Below, piece after piece: positions 1 to 7,310 of a stretch of DNA of 64,000 bases. A program made the position numbers and the translations under genes. Origin of the DNA: Prostheceraeus crozeri. Taxonomy: Eukaryota > Platyhelminthes > Polycladida > Euryleptidae. The stretch lies in the NCBI GenBank assembly GCA_907163375.1, contig CAJQUW010000533.1, positions 372,001 through 436,000 of the forward strand, in the 5' to 3' direction. The first letter of the stretch is position 1. Each line of letters opens with the position of its first letter. Under the pieces are notes generated by a model that did not search any database, was not told where the DNA came from, and was given only the letters and a program-made list of their open reading frames with translations.

Positions 1-50
1 ATGGGACTGTACAGATTCTCGGCGCCCTTTCTCATTCATCGGCGCAGTCA

Positions 51-374
51 ATGCGCTTAGAGCTACAAAGACTACTACGTCGGATATGGAAGAGGGAGAG
101 GTGTGTGATGTCGAATCTGACTGTGGACAATATGGTGATCTCTACTCAATTGAGTGACAGTCTATCATTTTTGAAGATTCGTACCAGCAGTTACAGTTTG
201 TGTTATGAACCCGAACTTTTTCCTGCAGCTCTCATTAGTTGTTGGTTACCTGCGCATGTGGCAATCTTTCATAATAGTAAAGTGATCATTACTGGACTAA
301 AATCTCATGTACAAGCAAATATGATCCTAGACTATCTCATTGAGTATGTACGTACCCAGCGGATTGTAAAATAA
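51..374 (+). CDS. TATA-binding-protein-like protein of the Polinton
   Basis: This is the only visible Polinton gene on the plus strand, convergent with the protease gene. Residues 53-100 look like one lobe of the TBP fold: YEPELFP, then a beta pair, then NSKVIITGLKS and a long helix, matching the TBP pattern YEPELFPG...SGKVVLTGAK. The 107-residue product would make only one of the two TBP lobes. The reading frame is open to the left window edge, so more protein may lie upstream; Met20 (MSNLTVDN) is an alternative start close to the expected first strand. TBP-fold proteins direct transcription start in eukaryotes and in some large DNA viruses, so a role in late-gene transcription is a reasonable inference. 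Homology is by eye only. Confidence 0.6.
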   Translation: MRLELQRLLRRIWKRERCVMSNLTVDNMVISTQLSDSLSFLKIRTSSYSLCYEPELFPAALISCWLPAHVAIFHNSKVIITGLKSHVQANMILDYLIEYVRTQRIVK

Positions 375-375
375 A
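370..375 (+). terminator. poly(A) signal overlapping the TBP-like stop codon
   Basis: AATAAA straddles the stop codon of the plus-strand TBP-like gene, so the mRNA would need almost no 3' UTR. Only 24 bases separate it from the matching signal of the convergent gene. Confidence 0.55.
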
Positions 376-399
376 AAACAATTTTTCCAACATGATGTT

Positions 400-405
400 T
401 TTATT
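400..405 (-). terminator. poly(A) signal overlapping the protease stop codon
   Basis: On the minus strand AATAAA overlaps the stop codon of the protease gene, the last gene of the long minus-strand block. It mirrors the signal on the opposite strand at 370-375. Confidence 0.55.
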
Positions 406-862
406 TCAAATCATGATAGAACTTACAAATCATTTTTTCATTAGAGGATGGATTACATGAAAAGTTTTGAATAACAGATGCAAATCGAGATACATGTAAA
501 CGTCTTAAGATGAAGTACAGTACAAAAGCACCACACGTTGATGAAAGTGGATGTTGTAGTATGCGTTCATTTCGCTGATATTGACGCGTATGTTTTCTCA
601 ACCACTGCTGTGTTGGTATATTTGGAGGTTGAGCAAGAGAGTCAAATAGTTCACCACGTCGGTCTTCTCCAATAAAGATCGCTTTCCAATGCTCACCGCC
701 TAAATTCTGCGAATGAGTGTTTAGTACAATAAAGATGGGATAGTGATTTACTGCAGGTGGTAAGGTATCGAGTGAATAGACATTATCGAAAGCTTTCAAC
801 GTCGCTTCGTCTGCATTACGCTGCACTTTAGTCTTAATATCGTCAGCAGTCAACCAACTCAT
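401..862 (-). CDS. Polinton adenain-like cysteine protease (PRO)
   Basis: The 153-residue protein carries the C48/C5 (Ulp1/adenain) catalytic pattern in order: His58 in GEHWKAIFI, Asp74 in GELFDSLAQPP, Gln103 and Cys110 in PLSSTCGAFVLYFILRR. In adenoviruses and Polintons this enzyme matures virion precursors, so capsid maturation is the expected role. The length is close to the adenain-like domain alone. Its start codon overlaps the stop codon of the upstream capsid gene in the arrangement TAATG, which places it last in a tightly packed capsid-protease block. Family assignment is confident; activity is inferred from the visible triad. Confidence 0.85.
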   Translation of the reverse strand: MSWLTADDIKTKVQRNADEATLKAFDNVYSLDTLPPAVNHYPIFIVLNTHSQNLGGEHWKAIFIGEDRRGELFDSLAQPPNIPTQQWLRKHTRQYQRNERILQHPLSSTCGAFVLYFILRRLHVSRFASVIQNFSCNPSSNEKMICKFYHDLK

Positions 863-2139
863 TAACGATTATACTGAAGAATCACGTCACGATACTTTGT
901 TATTTCAATATTTGAATCGAAGACTGCATAAATTAATACATTGATCGTCTCAGCTAGTTTTCTTTTGAACGTCAAATCCAAACGAATATTATGAGGTACG
1001 TTCGCTTGACGATAGGGTGCACTAATATCGCTGTCAGCAGTCAAATCAAATGCATAAATAGTATATCCACTCTTAAACTCTTTCATAGTAAGTCCGTTGG
1101 TGTCATCCGTATTGTAAAAGCCAAAGACATCCATAAAATCAACATAACTGCGCATAAATTGATCTGAAGCAAAATCTGGTTTGTAGGGTGGACCAGGATG
1201 ACTCACACCATTTACACGTAAAGCAATTTCACTTAACTGATTGTGTTTAAAATTGAAAGGATTCTTCTTTATATTACCATTAAATGCATCATTTTCAACC
1301 ATTGCCACCATGAGGAGCTTCGGTGCTTCCGATGGAAAGAGGCCATCTTTCATGAAACTCTTTTGATCTTTCGGAATTGTAAAGGTGAGAAGCTTTGTAT
1401 GCTGAACGGGGTAAATGGCATTTTGGCGGTTAAGACCTTCAGCATGCCCTCTAATGACACTTGGATTCGGTACTACTCGACGAATGTAAAGTGCAATATC
1501 TTCCACATGAATTCTAAAATTGTCAACTTTAGCAAATGCATTCAGCGCAAATTCAGGCTTATTCAATGTCAGCTTGAGTCGCATGCTGGTATTACAGAGT
1601 AAAAACTTTGACTGTCTAAAGAAGTCTAAATTTAGCGGACCATATAGCTGACATACTCTACTATCTTTAATCATAGCAGATCGCTTTACAAAGCCACTGT
1701 TTGTTTCAACATCAAATTTTCCTGCTTCATCTCTGTACCATCCCATGGCTTCCATATGACTTTTTTGTGCTGCTGGATGAAACTGTGATACATGATTGAA
1801 ATATGATTTATAGGGATAATCGCTTTGACCACCTTCCACCTGCTGCTCTCCAATCGTTAGAGAAACATCGCGAAGTAATGTAGTCAATGGTAAATTGTTC
1901 AGTCCAACTTTATGTGCATCGTCAATAGCAGTTCCATCTGCTTGCTGAATTCTAAACCTCAAATCAAGCATCGCATAACTCAAATCTATGTAGTCATCAC
2001 TACCACCAGGAATAACAAATTCAATGGGGCCAGCATTCTCAGCTGTTCGAGGATGATAATCTACAATACTTGAACTAAGAATATCTGTCTGTATGGCTTG
2101 TTGATCAAACAAACAAAAACCGGAAGTTTTACACTCCAT
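862..2139 (-). CDS. Polinton major capsid protein candidate (F54H12.2-like family)
   Basis: The 425-residue product matches from memory the widespread invertebrate family annotated F54H12.2-like, which I take to be the jelly-roll capsid protein of Polintons. Recognisable segments in order are PIEFVIPGGSDDYIDL near the N terminus, SKFLLCNTSMRLKL in the middle, NPSVIRGHAEGL, then KNPFNFKHNQLSE and GYTIYAFDLTAD towards the C terminus. It sits between the small basic virion protein upstream (two bases apart) and the protease downstream (TAATG overlap), the usual morphogenesis block. Whether this family is the major (double jelly-roll) or the penton-type protein should be read as likely but not proven here. 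Confidence 0.8.
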   Translation of the reverse strand: MECKTSGFCLFDQQAIQTDILSSSIVDYHPRTAENAGPIEFVIPGGSDDYIDLSYAMLDLRFRIQQADGTAIDDAHKVGLNNLPLTTLLRDVSLTIGEQQVEGGQSDYPYKSYFNHVSQFHPAAQKSHMEAMGWYRDEAGKFDVETNSGFVKRSAMIKDSRVCQLYGPLNLDFFRQSKFLLCNTSMRLKLTLNKPEFALNAFAKVDNFRIHVEDIALYIRRVVPNPSVIRGHAEGLNRQNAIYPVQHTKLLTFTIPKDQKSFMKDGLFPSEAPKLLMVAMVENDAFNGNIKKNPFNFKHNQLSEIALRVNGVSHPGPPYKPDFASDQFMRSYVDFMDVFGFYNTDDTNGLTMKEFKSGYTIYAFDLTADSDISAPYRQANVPHNIRLDLTFKRKLAETINVLIYAVFDSNIEITKYRDVILQYNR

Positions 2140-2141
2140 GA

Positions 2142-2597
2142 TTAGAAGTTATAGCAGCGTCGTCGTTTAGCGCCTGATGAATGATTAGAGCCTCTACGAC
2201 GTTTGCGTGAATGCCTTTTGACTGAAGATCGCACCTTACCAGCTCCGCGATGTTTCCTCCTTCCTTTATTCATTCGTTTAGGTGATTTCTTTCCTTGAGT
2301 AACACCAGCAATGGTCTGCTTCAATGTTTTTAAACCGCGTTCCTTCCCACGATTCAACAAACTGCTCTTAAAACTTCTACCTCTGGAAAGATCACTAGCA
2401 ACATCACCAGCAAAGCCAACGGCATTACCTAAAACATTTCGTTTTAAAGATCTACCGACATTGGATATGAGAGGTGCTACAACAGATTTCAGTGCACCAA
2501 GTATGCTACCTCCACGTTGGCGGCGAGCACCGATGTAAATTTGTCCTCCACCACTTACGTAGGAGGGTCGTGAATAAAATGAGGCAGTTGGATTCAT
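2142..2597 (-). CDS. Polinton small basic virion protein (pVI/pX-like)
   Basis: The 151-residue protein has a glycine-rich N terminus with the common Polinton signature RQRGGSILGALKS, followed by an amphipathic or hydrophobic stretch (about residues 30-70) and then a strongly basic, Arg/Lys/Ser-rich tail (about residues 100-148, including RRKHRGAGKVRSSVKRHSR). This layout resembles adenovirus pVI/pX-type proteins that bind DNA or disrupt membranes. It lies two bases upstream of the capsid gene and downstream of the integrase gene. The role in the virion core is inferred from composition and position. Confidence 0.65.
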   Translation of the reverse strand: MNPTASFYSRPSYVSGGGQIYIGARRQRGGSILGALKSVVAPLISNVGRSLKRNVLGNAVGFAGDVASDLSRGRSFKSSLLNRGKERGLKTLKQTIAGVTQGKKSPKRMNKGRRKHRGAGKVRSSVKRHSRKRRRGSNHSSGAKRRRCYNF

Positions 2598-2638
2598 AGC
2601 TCAAACCCTAAACATTGTTAGTTACAACTTTGCATGAA

Positions 2639-3859
2639 TCACTGTCGATCACTTAGATGAAAGATGTCGGCACGACGCATCCAAGAGTTCATACTTGAAG
2701 GATAACCAGTCCATTTAACAAGACACCATTCTTCACCTTGCCGTTTTTTACATCGAATGATTTTCTCTACCAAATATGTTTCACTTTCAGTGACTACCTC
2801 AATCTCATCGCGGTAAAAGCTACCCTCAATTTCTTCATTATCGTAATCTTTCAACTTGTAGGTGGTCGGAGAGTCTTTTTGATTAATCCTTGATACTGTA
2901 AATACCTCCTCTGTCCAATTCGGGAGGTACCCTTTAGCAAAAACACTTTTCACTTTTGAGATACGAACTTTATCGCCAATTTTCACATCACTTTTCACAT
3001 GAGTGCGTTTACGTTGGAATGATTCGCGCACTTTATCTACATTGTCAGCATTTACATCTACTGGTCTGAGTCCAATAGAACGATGGATAGAGTGATTGTA
3101 GGCATGGAGTGTATCTTGTAGAATCTTTGTCCAATTTTGTGTCAAGTTGGCAGTAAAATGTCGCCACAAGCGATTTTTTAATGTGCGATTAAAACGTTCA
3201 ACGAGTGCAGCTTTATAAGCGCTCTTTACACTAAACAACTCAATGTCATGCCTCTCAAATAATCTTGTCACATGCTGATTTTCAAACTCTTTTCCTTGAT
3301 CACTCTGAATTCTTTTTGGAATGCGACCTTCTCGAAAAATTGACTGGAATGCCTTTGCTACTCGTTTACCTTCTTTAGTTTTTAAAGGTTGAGCCCACGC
3401 ATAACGCGAGAAAATATCAATGACGGTTAAAATAAAATTATTGCCCGAGTTATGTTTTGAAATGGAGGCAACATCACACAAATCTGCTTGCCACTGTTCA
3501 TCGATGTCATGAACAATATAATGGCGGGTGCGGTACTTCTTTTTCGCTTGTTTGTGGAGTGTATAGGTAGCCTGACCCTTTAACCATCGTTTCACTTGTG
3601 ATTGTGGAAGACCACTCGCTTTTGATAATTTCTTGATAGATGCAAATCCTGCCGGATGTTTTACATCATAATAGATTGACTTCAAACGTTCAGTCGATGA
3701 CGGCTGACTCTTTTTCCTCCTTCTCATCTTTTTGTTTTCTTCCCTTTCTACATTTACAACAACTGCAGCATTTAGCTTTAGCGGTTTTGCGATCGTGTTC
3801 ACATTGCTTAGGGGTTTCATTATGAGAGCTGGCGCAGCAAGTGCAAGTGACAACGACAT
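2639..3859 (-). CDS. Polinton retroviral-type integrase with C-terminal chromodomain
   Basis: The core shows the DDE triad of retroviral-type integrases: Asp126 in WQADLCDV, Asp187 in RIQSDQGKEFEN and Glu221 in ALVERFNRTLK. A helix-turn-helix-like segment precedes it (residues 75-95). The C-terminal part has an SH3-like segment (IGDKVRISKVK) and a chromodomain (YLVEKII...EWCLVKWTGYPSSMNSWM), which could bias integration by binding modified histones. The longest frame starts at 3859, but Met45 (MRRRKK, codon at 3727) is the more natural start because the preceding stretch is unlike integrases and a cysteine-rich ORF occupies the same DNA in another frame. Confidence 0.9.
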   Translation of the reverse strand: MSLSLALAAPALIMKPLSNVNTIAKPLKLNAAVVVNVEREENKKMRRRKKSQPSSTERLKSIYYDVKHPAGFASIKKLSKASGLPQSQVKRWLKGQATYTLHKQAKKKYRTRHYIVHDIDEQWQADLCDVASISKHNSGNNFILTVIDIFSRYAWAQPLKTKEGKRVAKAFQSIFREGRIPKRIQSDQGKEFENQHVTRLFERHDIELFSVKSAYKAALVERFNRTLKNRLWRHFTANLTQNWTKILQDTLHAYNHSIHRSIGLRPVDVNADNVDKVRESFQRKRTHVKSDVKIGDKVRISKVKSVFAKGYLPNWTEEVFTVSRINQKDSPTTYKLKDYDNEEIEGSFYRDEIEVVTESETYLVEKIIRCKKRQGEEWCLVKWTGYPSSMNSWMRRADIFHLSDRQ

Positions 3860-3905
3860 TCACCTCTGGCGGCTCATTACATGGCAAGCAACACATCTGC
3901 TTCAT
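3690..3905 (-). CDS. small cysteine-rich ORF overlapping the integrase start
   Basis: This 71-residue frame has 13 cysteines arranged in close pairs (CCLPC, CTCC, CCSCCKC), spaced roughly like a zinc-binding or metallothionein-like protein, and ends in a charged KEEKE tail. It lies directly upstream of and overlaps the integrase N terminus in a different frame, in a genome block where neighbours overlap by a few bases. I do not recognise the family. It could be a real small gene, with integrase starting at its internal Met, or chance composition. Confidence 0.4.
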   Translation of the reverse strand: MKQMCCLPCNEPPEVNVVVTCTCCASSHNETPKQCEHDRKTAKAKCCSCCKCRKGRKQKDEKEEKESAVID

Positions 3906-3906
3906 A

Positions 3907-4269
3907 TTAATAGTCTGAGAACATGTATTTCCTAGGAGGAGCTGTTTTACGTTTTCCTTTTACCAGTTTTAGTGGCGATGTAGATCTACGTCGAGTTCTT
4001 CCTCTTGTTTGCTTAGTGAGTGTGGGAGGGGATGTAGCAGGTGACGTCTTAAACCAATTTGTTGGCATTTTCATCGTCTGAGGCATTGGAGTAGTAGCCA
4101 CTGTTGAATCAAGTTCTTTCAATGTCTCATTATTTAAAGCAAATTTTGGTACATTATGCTTTTTCAATAGTTTAAGAAAGTATGACCAACCAGGTGGAAC
4201 ATAGCCCTGACGGCGCTTTCTACGTGTCGCATACTGAATCAAGTCTTCATAACGTGAAGCATCAATCAC
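3907..4269 (-). CDS. uncharacterised Polinton protein with basic C terminus
   Basis: The 120-residue product is not recognised. Its N-terminal half contains a mixed charged/aromatic segment (GYVPPGWSYFLKLLKKHNVPKF is the region around residues 22-43), and the second half is Pro/Thr/Ser-rich followed by basic clusters (RGRTRRR, KGKRKT, PPRK). It lies between the small 79-residue ORF and the cysteine-rich ORF, in the same orientation. Composition suggests a virion or nuclear DNA-binding protein, which is inference only. Confidence 0.45.
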   Translation of the reverse strand: MIDASRYEDLIQYATRRKRRQGYVPPGWSYFLKLLKKHNVPKFALNNETLKELDSTVATTPMPQTMKMPTNWFKTSPATSPPTLTKQTRGRTRRRSTSPLKLVKGKRKTAPPRKYMFSDY

Positions 4270-4361
4270 TTTATTTTCATCTGTAATGATTTCTCCTCTA
4301 TCATTTACATTGAGATGGGGTTCAATACTGTTGAAAAGAGATATGGTATGTGCTTGAGATG

Positions 4362-4601
4362 CTAAAGGTGAGATGCAGTCGATACAGAGTCACGCATCTT
4401 ATTCTTCAAGTTTTTCAATTGCTCAACAGTTTCCGATTGTAATAATACAGCACGATGTGGATCTTTGATGTGAACATTTTGCTGATAATCTATTTCTTTC
4501 CTATACATTTGATTTGCAAGAGGTTGCTTTACTTGCTGCATGGCAGTCAATTGTACACATTCATCCTGAGGAATAACAATCATGCGAGAATAAGAACTCA
4601 T
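4362..4601 (-). CDS. small uncharacterised Polinton protein after the ATPase
   Basis: The 79-residue product starts MSSYSRMIVIPQDECVQL and continues into a probable short coiled coil (LQSETVEQLKNLKNKM). Small proteins beginning with a similar VIP-x-E pattern often sit next to Polinton ATPase genes, as far as I recall. Its ATG overlaps the ATPase stop codon in the four-base arrangement ATGA. Function unknown. Confidence 0.45.
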   Translation of the reverse strand: MSSYSRMIVIPQDECVQLTAMQQVKQPLANQMYRKEIDYQQNVHIKDPHRAVLLQSETVEQLKNLKNKMRDSVSTASHL

Positions 4602-5263
4602 AGTTTGTAGATAATCATGGGAGTTTTCAAAATATCACTTCGAAATCTAAATTCTTCCGGACACTCTTGCGTAAAGTCAATGAATAAGTAACCGTATGGT
4701 TTTTCAGTAGCTGCTTGAAAAATTTCAATTAAGGCTTTTGATCCTCTGGGTGCAACTTGTCGCGCTAAAATTTCAAATTGACTTTTATCTCGCGGATTCT
4801 TGAAAATAGCATAATAGTGTGTATTCAGGTTTCGTGTACGAGCTTCTTTCCCATCAGGAAACAAATTTTGTGTGATATAGATGATAAAGCACCTTTTATG
4901 GTGTGCTGCGCGAGTGAACATATCTGTAACATCTTTTGAATTCTTACTTTCTTTTAATAAATCATCCAATACAACAACATCATTAGACTGAAGTTTATCC
5001 ACTGGAATAATTCCTTCATGTCGAATAAAGTTGCGACTTTGCAATTCCTGAAACAGCGACGGTTGATAAATACCATAACACCAAATCACTCGATTGATAG
5101 GTTCCTTAAACAACTCCCTTCTTTTATCCAATAAATTCAGCGTGAAAACAGTTTTACCTGCATGAGATGGACCTGATACAGTCAGAACTTTATCACATTG
5201 AAGTCTGAAATCCATTTTATCACTTTGAGATTCAACATTTGCATAATTAACGCTTAGAGCCAA
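4598..5263 (-). CDS. Polinton FtsK/HerA-type genome packaging ATPase (A32-like)
   Basis: The 221-residue protein has a Walker A motif GPSHAGKT (residues 31-38), a Walker B strand ending VVVLDD (residues 96-101) and a sensor-like segment YITQN followed by an Arg-containing loop. This is the vaccinia A32-like packaging ATPase group, which pumps DNA into the capsid. It overlaps the upstream basic protein by 17 bases and the downstream small ORF by four, consistent with a compact late-gene block. The length is normal for the family. Confidence 0.9.
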   Translation of the reverse strand: MALSVNYANVESQSDKMDFRLQCDKVLTVSGPSHAGKTVFTLNLLDKRRELFKEPINRVIWCYGIYQPSLFQELQSRNFIRHEGIIPVDKLQSNDVVVLDDLLKESKNSKDVTDMFTRAAHHKRCFIIYITQNLFPDGKEARTRNLNTHYYAIFKNPRDKSQFEILARQVAPRGSKALIEIFQAATEKPYGYLFIDFTQECPEEFRFRSDILKTPMIIYKL

Positions 5264-5603
5264 AGATATTACCCAATAGGTTGCCCACGGCAGGAGCTAT
5301 CATTGGAAGTATTGCTGAAAGGAAACCGCCCTTTTGTGTTAGAGTTTTCCTCTTTCTTTGAAGGGTGACTTTAGGATTGGAGATGAAACGCAATTTCGTA
5401 GCATATCGCTTAAGTAACTTTCGTTGTTTTGGCGCTAATTTCTTCGTCCTCAACTTCCTCACATGAGAAATAATTTCACAAATGAATTTATCGTTAGCAT
5501 GTCGTATAGCATTGTATCGCTGATTTGCTTTCATTCGTCGGAGAGCTTGAATGGCTGAAGAAAACTTTTGACTTTTACGTTTCGCCATTTTACGTTTCGC
5601 CAT
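5247..5603 (-). CDS. Polinton basic core-like protein
   Basis: The 118-residue protein is strongly basic throughout, beginning with the short repeat MAKRKMAKRK, and ends with a hydrophobic glycine-rich tail after QKGGFLSAILPMIAPAVG. The KR...QKGGFL...GNLLG ending is a recurrent feature of small Polinton proteins that resemble adenovirus core protein pX. It probably condenses DNA or interacts with membrane during entry; both are inferences from composition. It lies directly upstream of the packaging ATPase. Confidence 0.65.
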   Translation of the reverse strand: MAKRKMAKRKSQKFSSAIQALRRMKANQRYNAIRHANDKFICEIISHVRKLRTKKLAPKQRKLLKRYATKLRFISNPKVTLQRKRKTLTQKGGFLSAILPMIAPAVGNLLGNIFGSKR

Positions 5604-5654
5604 TTTCCGTGTTAGTCTTTGCTAAATCCTATCTTTACCACATTTGCATAGGTA

Positions 5655-5984
5655 CTAACTATTGCGACATAAGTGACACTCGAAATGAGCAATATCACAG
5701 TGGTTACATTGGCAAAGTTGAATGCAATTACGTATGAAACAGCGTTGACAAAAAGCATGCTTACATCTCTTGAAGATGCGCTTTTCATTTCCATCCTTTC
5801 GCTTACATACATCGCAACACATAGTTTCACCGTTACTGATGTCTATAGCAAGTCTTTTTGAAGATATGAATTTGCTAGCCTTTTCTAAATAATAGACGCA
5901 TGTACAGAAGGAATATACTTCGAGAGTGAGCAGACATAGCTCGAAAACCAGTTGTGCTACAATCAAGTACCACTGCATTTTCAA
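5655..5984 (-). CDS. membrane-anchored RING-like protein of the Polinton
   Basis: The 109-residue product has a hydrophobic N-terminal segment (about residues 5-33) that could be a membrane anchor, followed by a zinc-binding pattern typical of RING fingers: Cys57-x2-Cys60, Cys74-x-His76, Cys79-x2-Cys82 and further Cys pairs near 91-106. RING proteins usually act as ubiquitin E3 ligases, and several DNA viruses encode small membrane RING proteins that alter host proteins. Its start overlaps the stop of the upstream gene in the arrangement ATGA. RING-like is well supported; ligase activity is inferred. Confidence 0.6.
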   Translation of the reverse strand: MKMQWYLIVAQLVFELCLLTLEVYSFCTCVYYLEKASKFISSKRLAIDISNGETMCCDVCKRKDGNEKRIFKRCKHAFCQRCFIRNCIQLCQCNHCDIAHFECHLCRNS

Positions 5985-6391
5985 TTTTTCTTTATGGAAA
6001 GTTGAATGTGAATATCTGAAATCGCTTCAATCACTAGACTGCTACCATGATAGTTAAATGCGTTAAGACGTTCAGCAATTTTTATCATATGCCTTTTAAA
6101 AAATTCTTGGGGGTGATCTACCACTTCCATTGAGTAAGAAGCAAAATGGAAAGAGCGACTTTCCACCTCTTGCTTTCCAAAATGACTAAACTTAATTTTC
6201 GCAACTAATCGCGCCATGATAATGCTATCAGAGAATGTATTCATTAATTCTAGAAATAGAGTGCTAGCATCATCGACCACTGCTTCGATGTCGGTCTCAT
6301 CTTTATGAAAAGTTATCACATAATCTTGAACAGCTCCTTTTAAACTTTGCCTATGAAAACGTAATGTTCCGCAGTCGTTTGAGAAAGACAT
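5981..6391 (-). CDS. protein resembling the N-terminal region of Polinton polymerase
   Basis: The 136-residue product follows a pattern I associate with the region before the exonuclease domain of Polinton type-B polymerases: an early LKG...Y segment, a middle segment on a strand such as ARLVAKIKFSHF, and a C-terminal IAERLNAF...SSLVIEAISDIHI. No polymerase palm or exonuclease motifs follow in this window. It may be a stand-alone protein or a remnant of polB. The downstream RING-like gene starts within its stop codon. Confidence 0.4.
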   Translation of the reverse strand: MSFSNDCGTLRFHRQSLKGAVQDYVITFHKDETDIEAVVDDASTLFLELMNTFSDSIIMARLVAKIKFSHFGKQEVESRSFHFASYSMEVVDHPQEFFKRHMIKIAERLNAFNYHGSSLVIEAISDIHIQLSIKKN

Positions 6392-6478
6392 GATCGCCCT
6401 TTATCTAACCCATCCATTGCATGAAAACAACAACTCTTCTCATAGTAACATTTATTGAATAACGGTAACAAGCATGCA

Positions 6479-7009
6479 TTATAAATCAATGGTTTGAAAG
6501 AGATAAAATAGATACAGCTGATAACTATCATACAGCGAGCAATGATAACCATACAGGACTTTGGCAGTGTTGAGGTAAGGAGGAAAGAAGCATTGGTTAT
6601 GAACGTAGCTACTACAACGAACAGACAAAATAGGAACACACAAATCCTTAAAACGTTTCGTGACTTCATGATAATGTTGATTCACTCTACTATCCCAAGG
6701 CGGGAGCAAAATATCATCAATGATTAGATTGGGAAATACTTTCCTCTCCTTACCAGGATAATTACAAAAGATGCGTATAACATTGAAAGCAGCTAACCAT
6801 CGTTTAAAGTCAATAAGAAGAGCACTTTCACAAGAAAAGCCATAGTCTTGCAAATATTTCAGATTAAGTCCATGAATGTGTTTTCTCGCCCATTGATCAA
6901 CATTGGGATCGCAGTTGGCATGTTGATGATAGACACTAACAATCTGATATGTCCAATTGTTCATAGCAATAGCACTGAGCTCCTGTACAGGTTCACCCTC
7001 ACAATCCAT
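6479..7009 (-). CDS. DEDDh-exonuclease-like protein of the Polinton
   Basis: The 176-residue protein begins MDCEGEPVQELSAI, matching exonuclease motif I (Asp2-x-Glu4), and has YGYHCSLYDSYQLY near the C terminus, matching motif III of the DEDDh group (His156-x4-Asp161). Between them lie conserved-looking segments ARKHIHGLN and LPPW that I remember from a family common in invertebrate transposon-rich genomes. A DnaQ/RNase H-like nuclease would fit a role in element replication or in degrading host or competitor nucleic acid. The family is not in the classic Polinton gene list, so its presence here is notable. Confidence 0.55.
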   Translation of the reverse strand: MDCEGEPVQELSAIAMNNWTYQIVSVYHQHANCDPNVDQWARKHIHGLNLKYLQDYGFSCESALLIDFKRWLAAFNVIRIFCNYPGKERKVFPNLIIDDILLPPWDSRVNQHYHEVTKRFKDLCVPILSVRCSSYVHNQCFFPPYLNTAKVLYGYHCSLYDSYQLYLFYLFQTIDL

Positions 7010-7061
7010 AAAAATGATGATAGAAGCCTAAAATGGAAATTTACACATCTAAGGAAACGTT

Positions 7062-7310
7062 CTATAACATATTACAAAATGAAGAATTACATCGATGCTT
7101 TTCACGACAAAATACACAAATGATATGATGGCAACGAAGAAGTAAAATGTATCTAATAAGACCACGTCTACGACACTCAAAGCACATAAGCGAATTGTCA
7201 TAGGGTAGAGTTAGGAAAGGACTAGCAATTCTCCTTCTTTGATTTGCGTTTTGATGTAGCATTCTTCTCCGACTTGCGCTTCGTACCACTGCTGTTAAGG
7301 ATTTGATCAA
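7062..7310 (-). CDS. second small RING-like protein of the Polinton
   Basis: The 82-residue product has a C-terminal RING-type zinc pattern: Cys43-x2-Cys46, then RCHHIICVFC with Cys59, His61, Cys64 and Cys67, and a last pair at Cys73 and Cys78. The N-terminal half is basic (SASRRR, NQRRR). It overlaps the 3' end of the upstream gene by 89 bases in another frame. It differs from the RING-like protein at 5655-5984 in lacking an N-terminal hydrophobic segment. Confidence 0.5.
   Translation of the reverse strand: MIKSLTAVVRSASRRRMLHQNANQRRRIASPFLTLPYDNSLMCFECRRRGLIRYILLLRCHHIICVFCREKHRCNSSFCNML

Noticed and set aside
1243-1602. 119-codon plus-strand frame
   Set aside because: It is antisense to the well-supported capsid gene and has no motif.
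5612-5830. 72-codon minus-strand frame
   Set aside because: It overlaps the RING-like gene in another frame and lacks any recognisable pattern.
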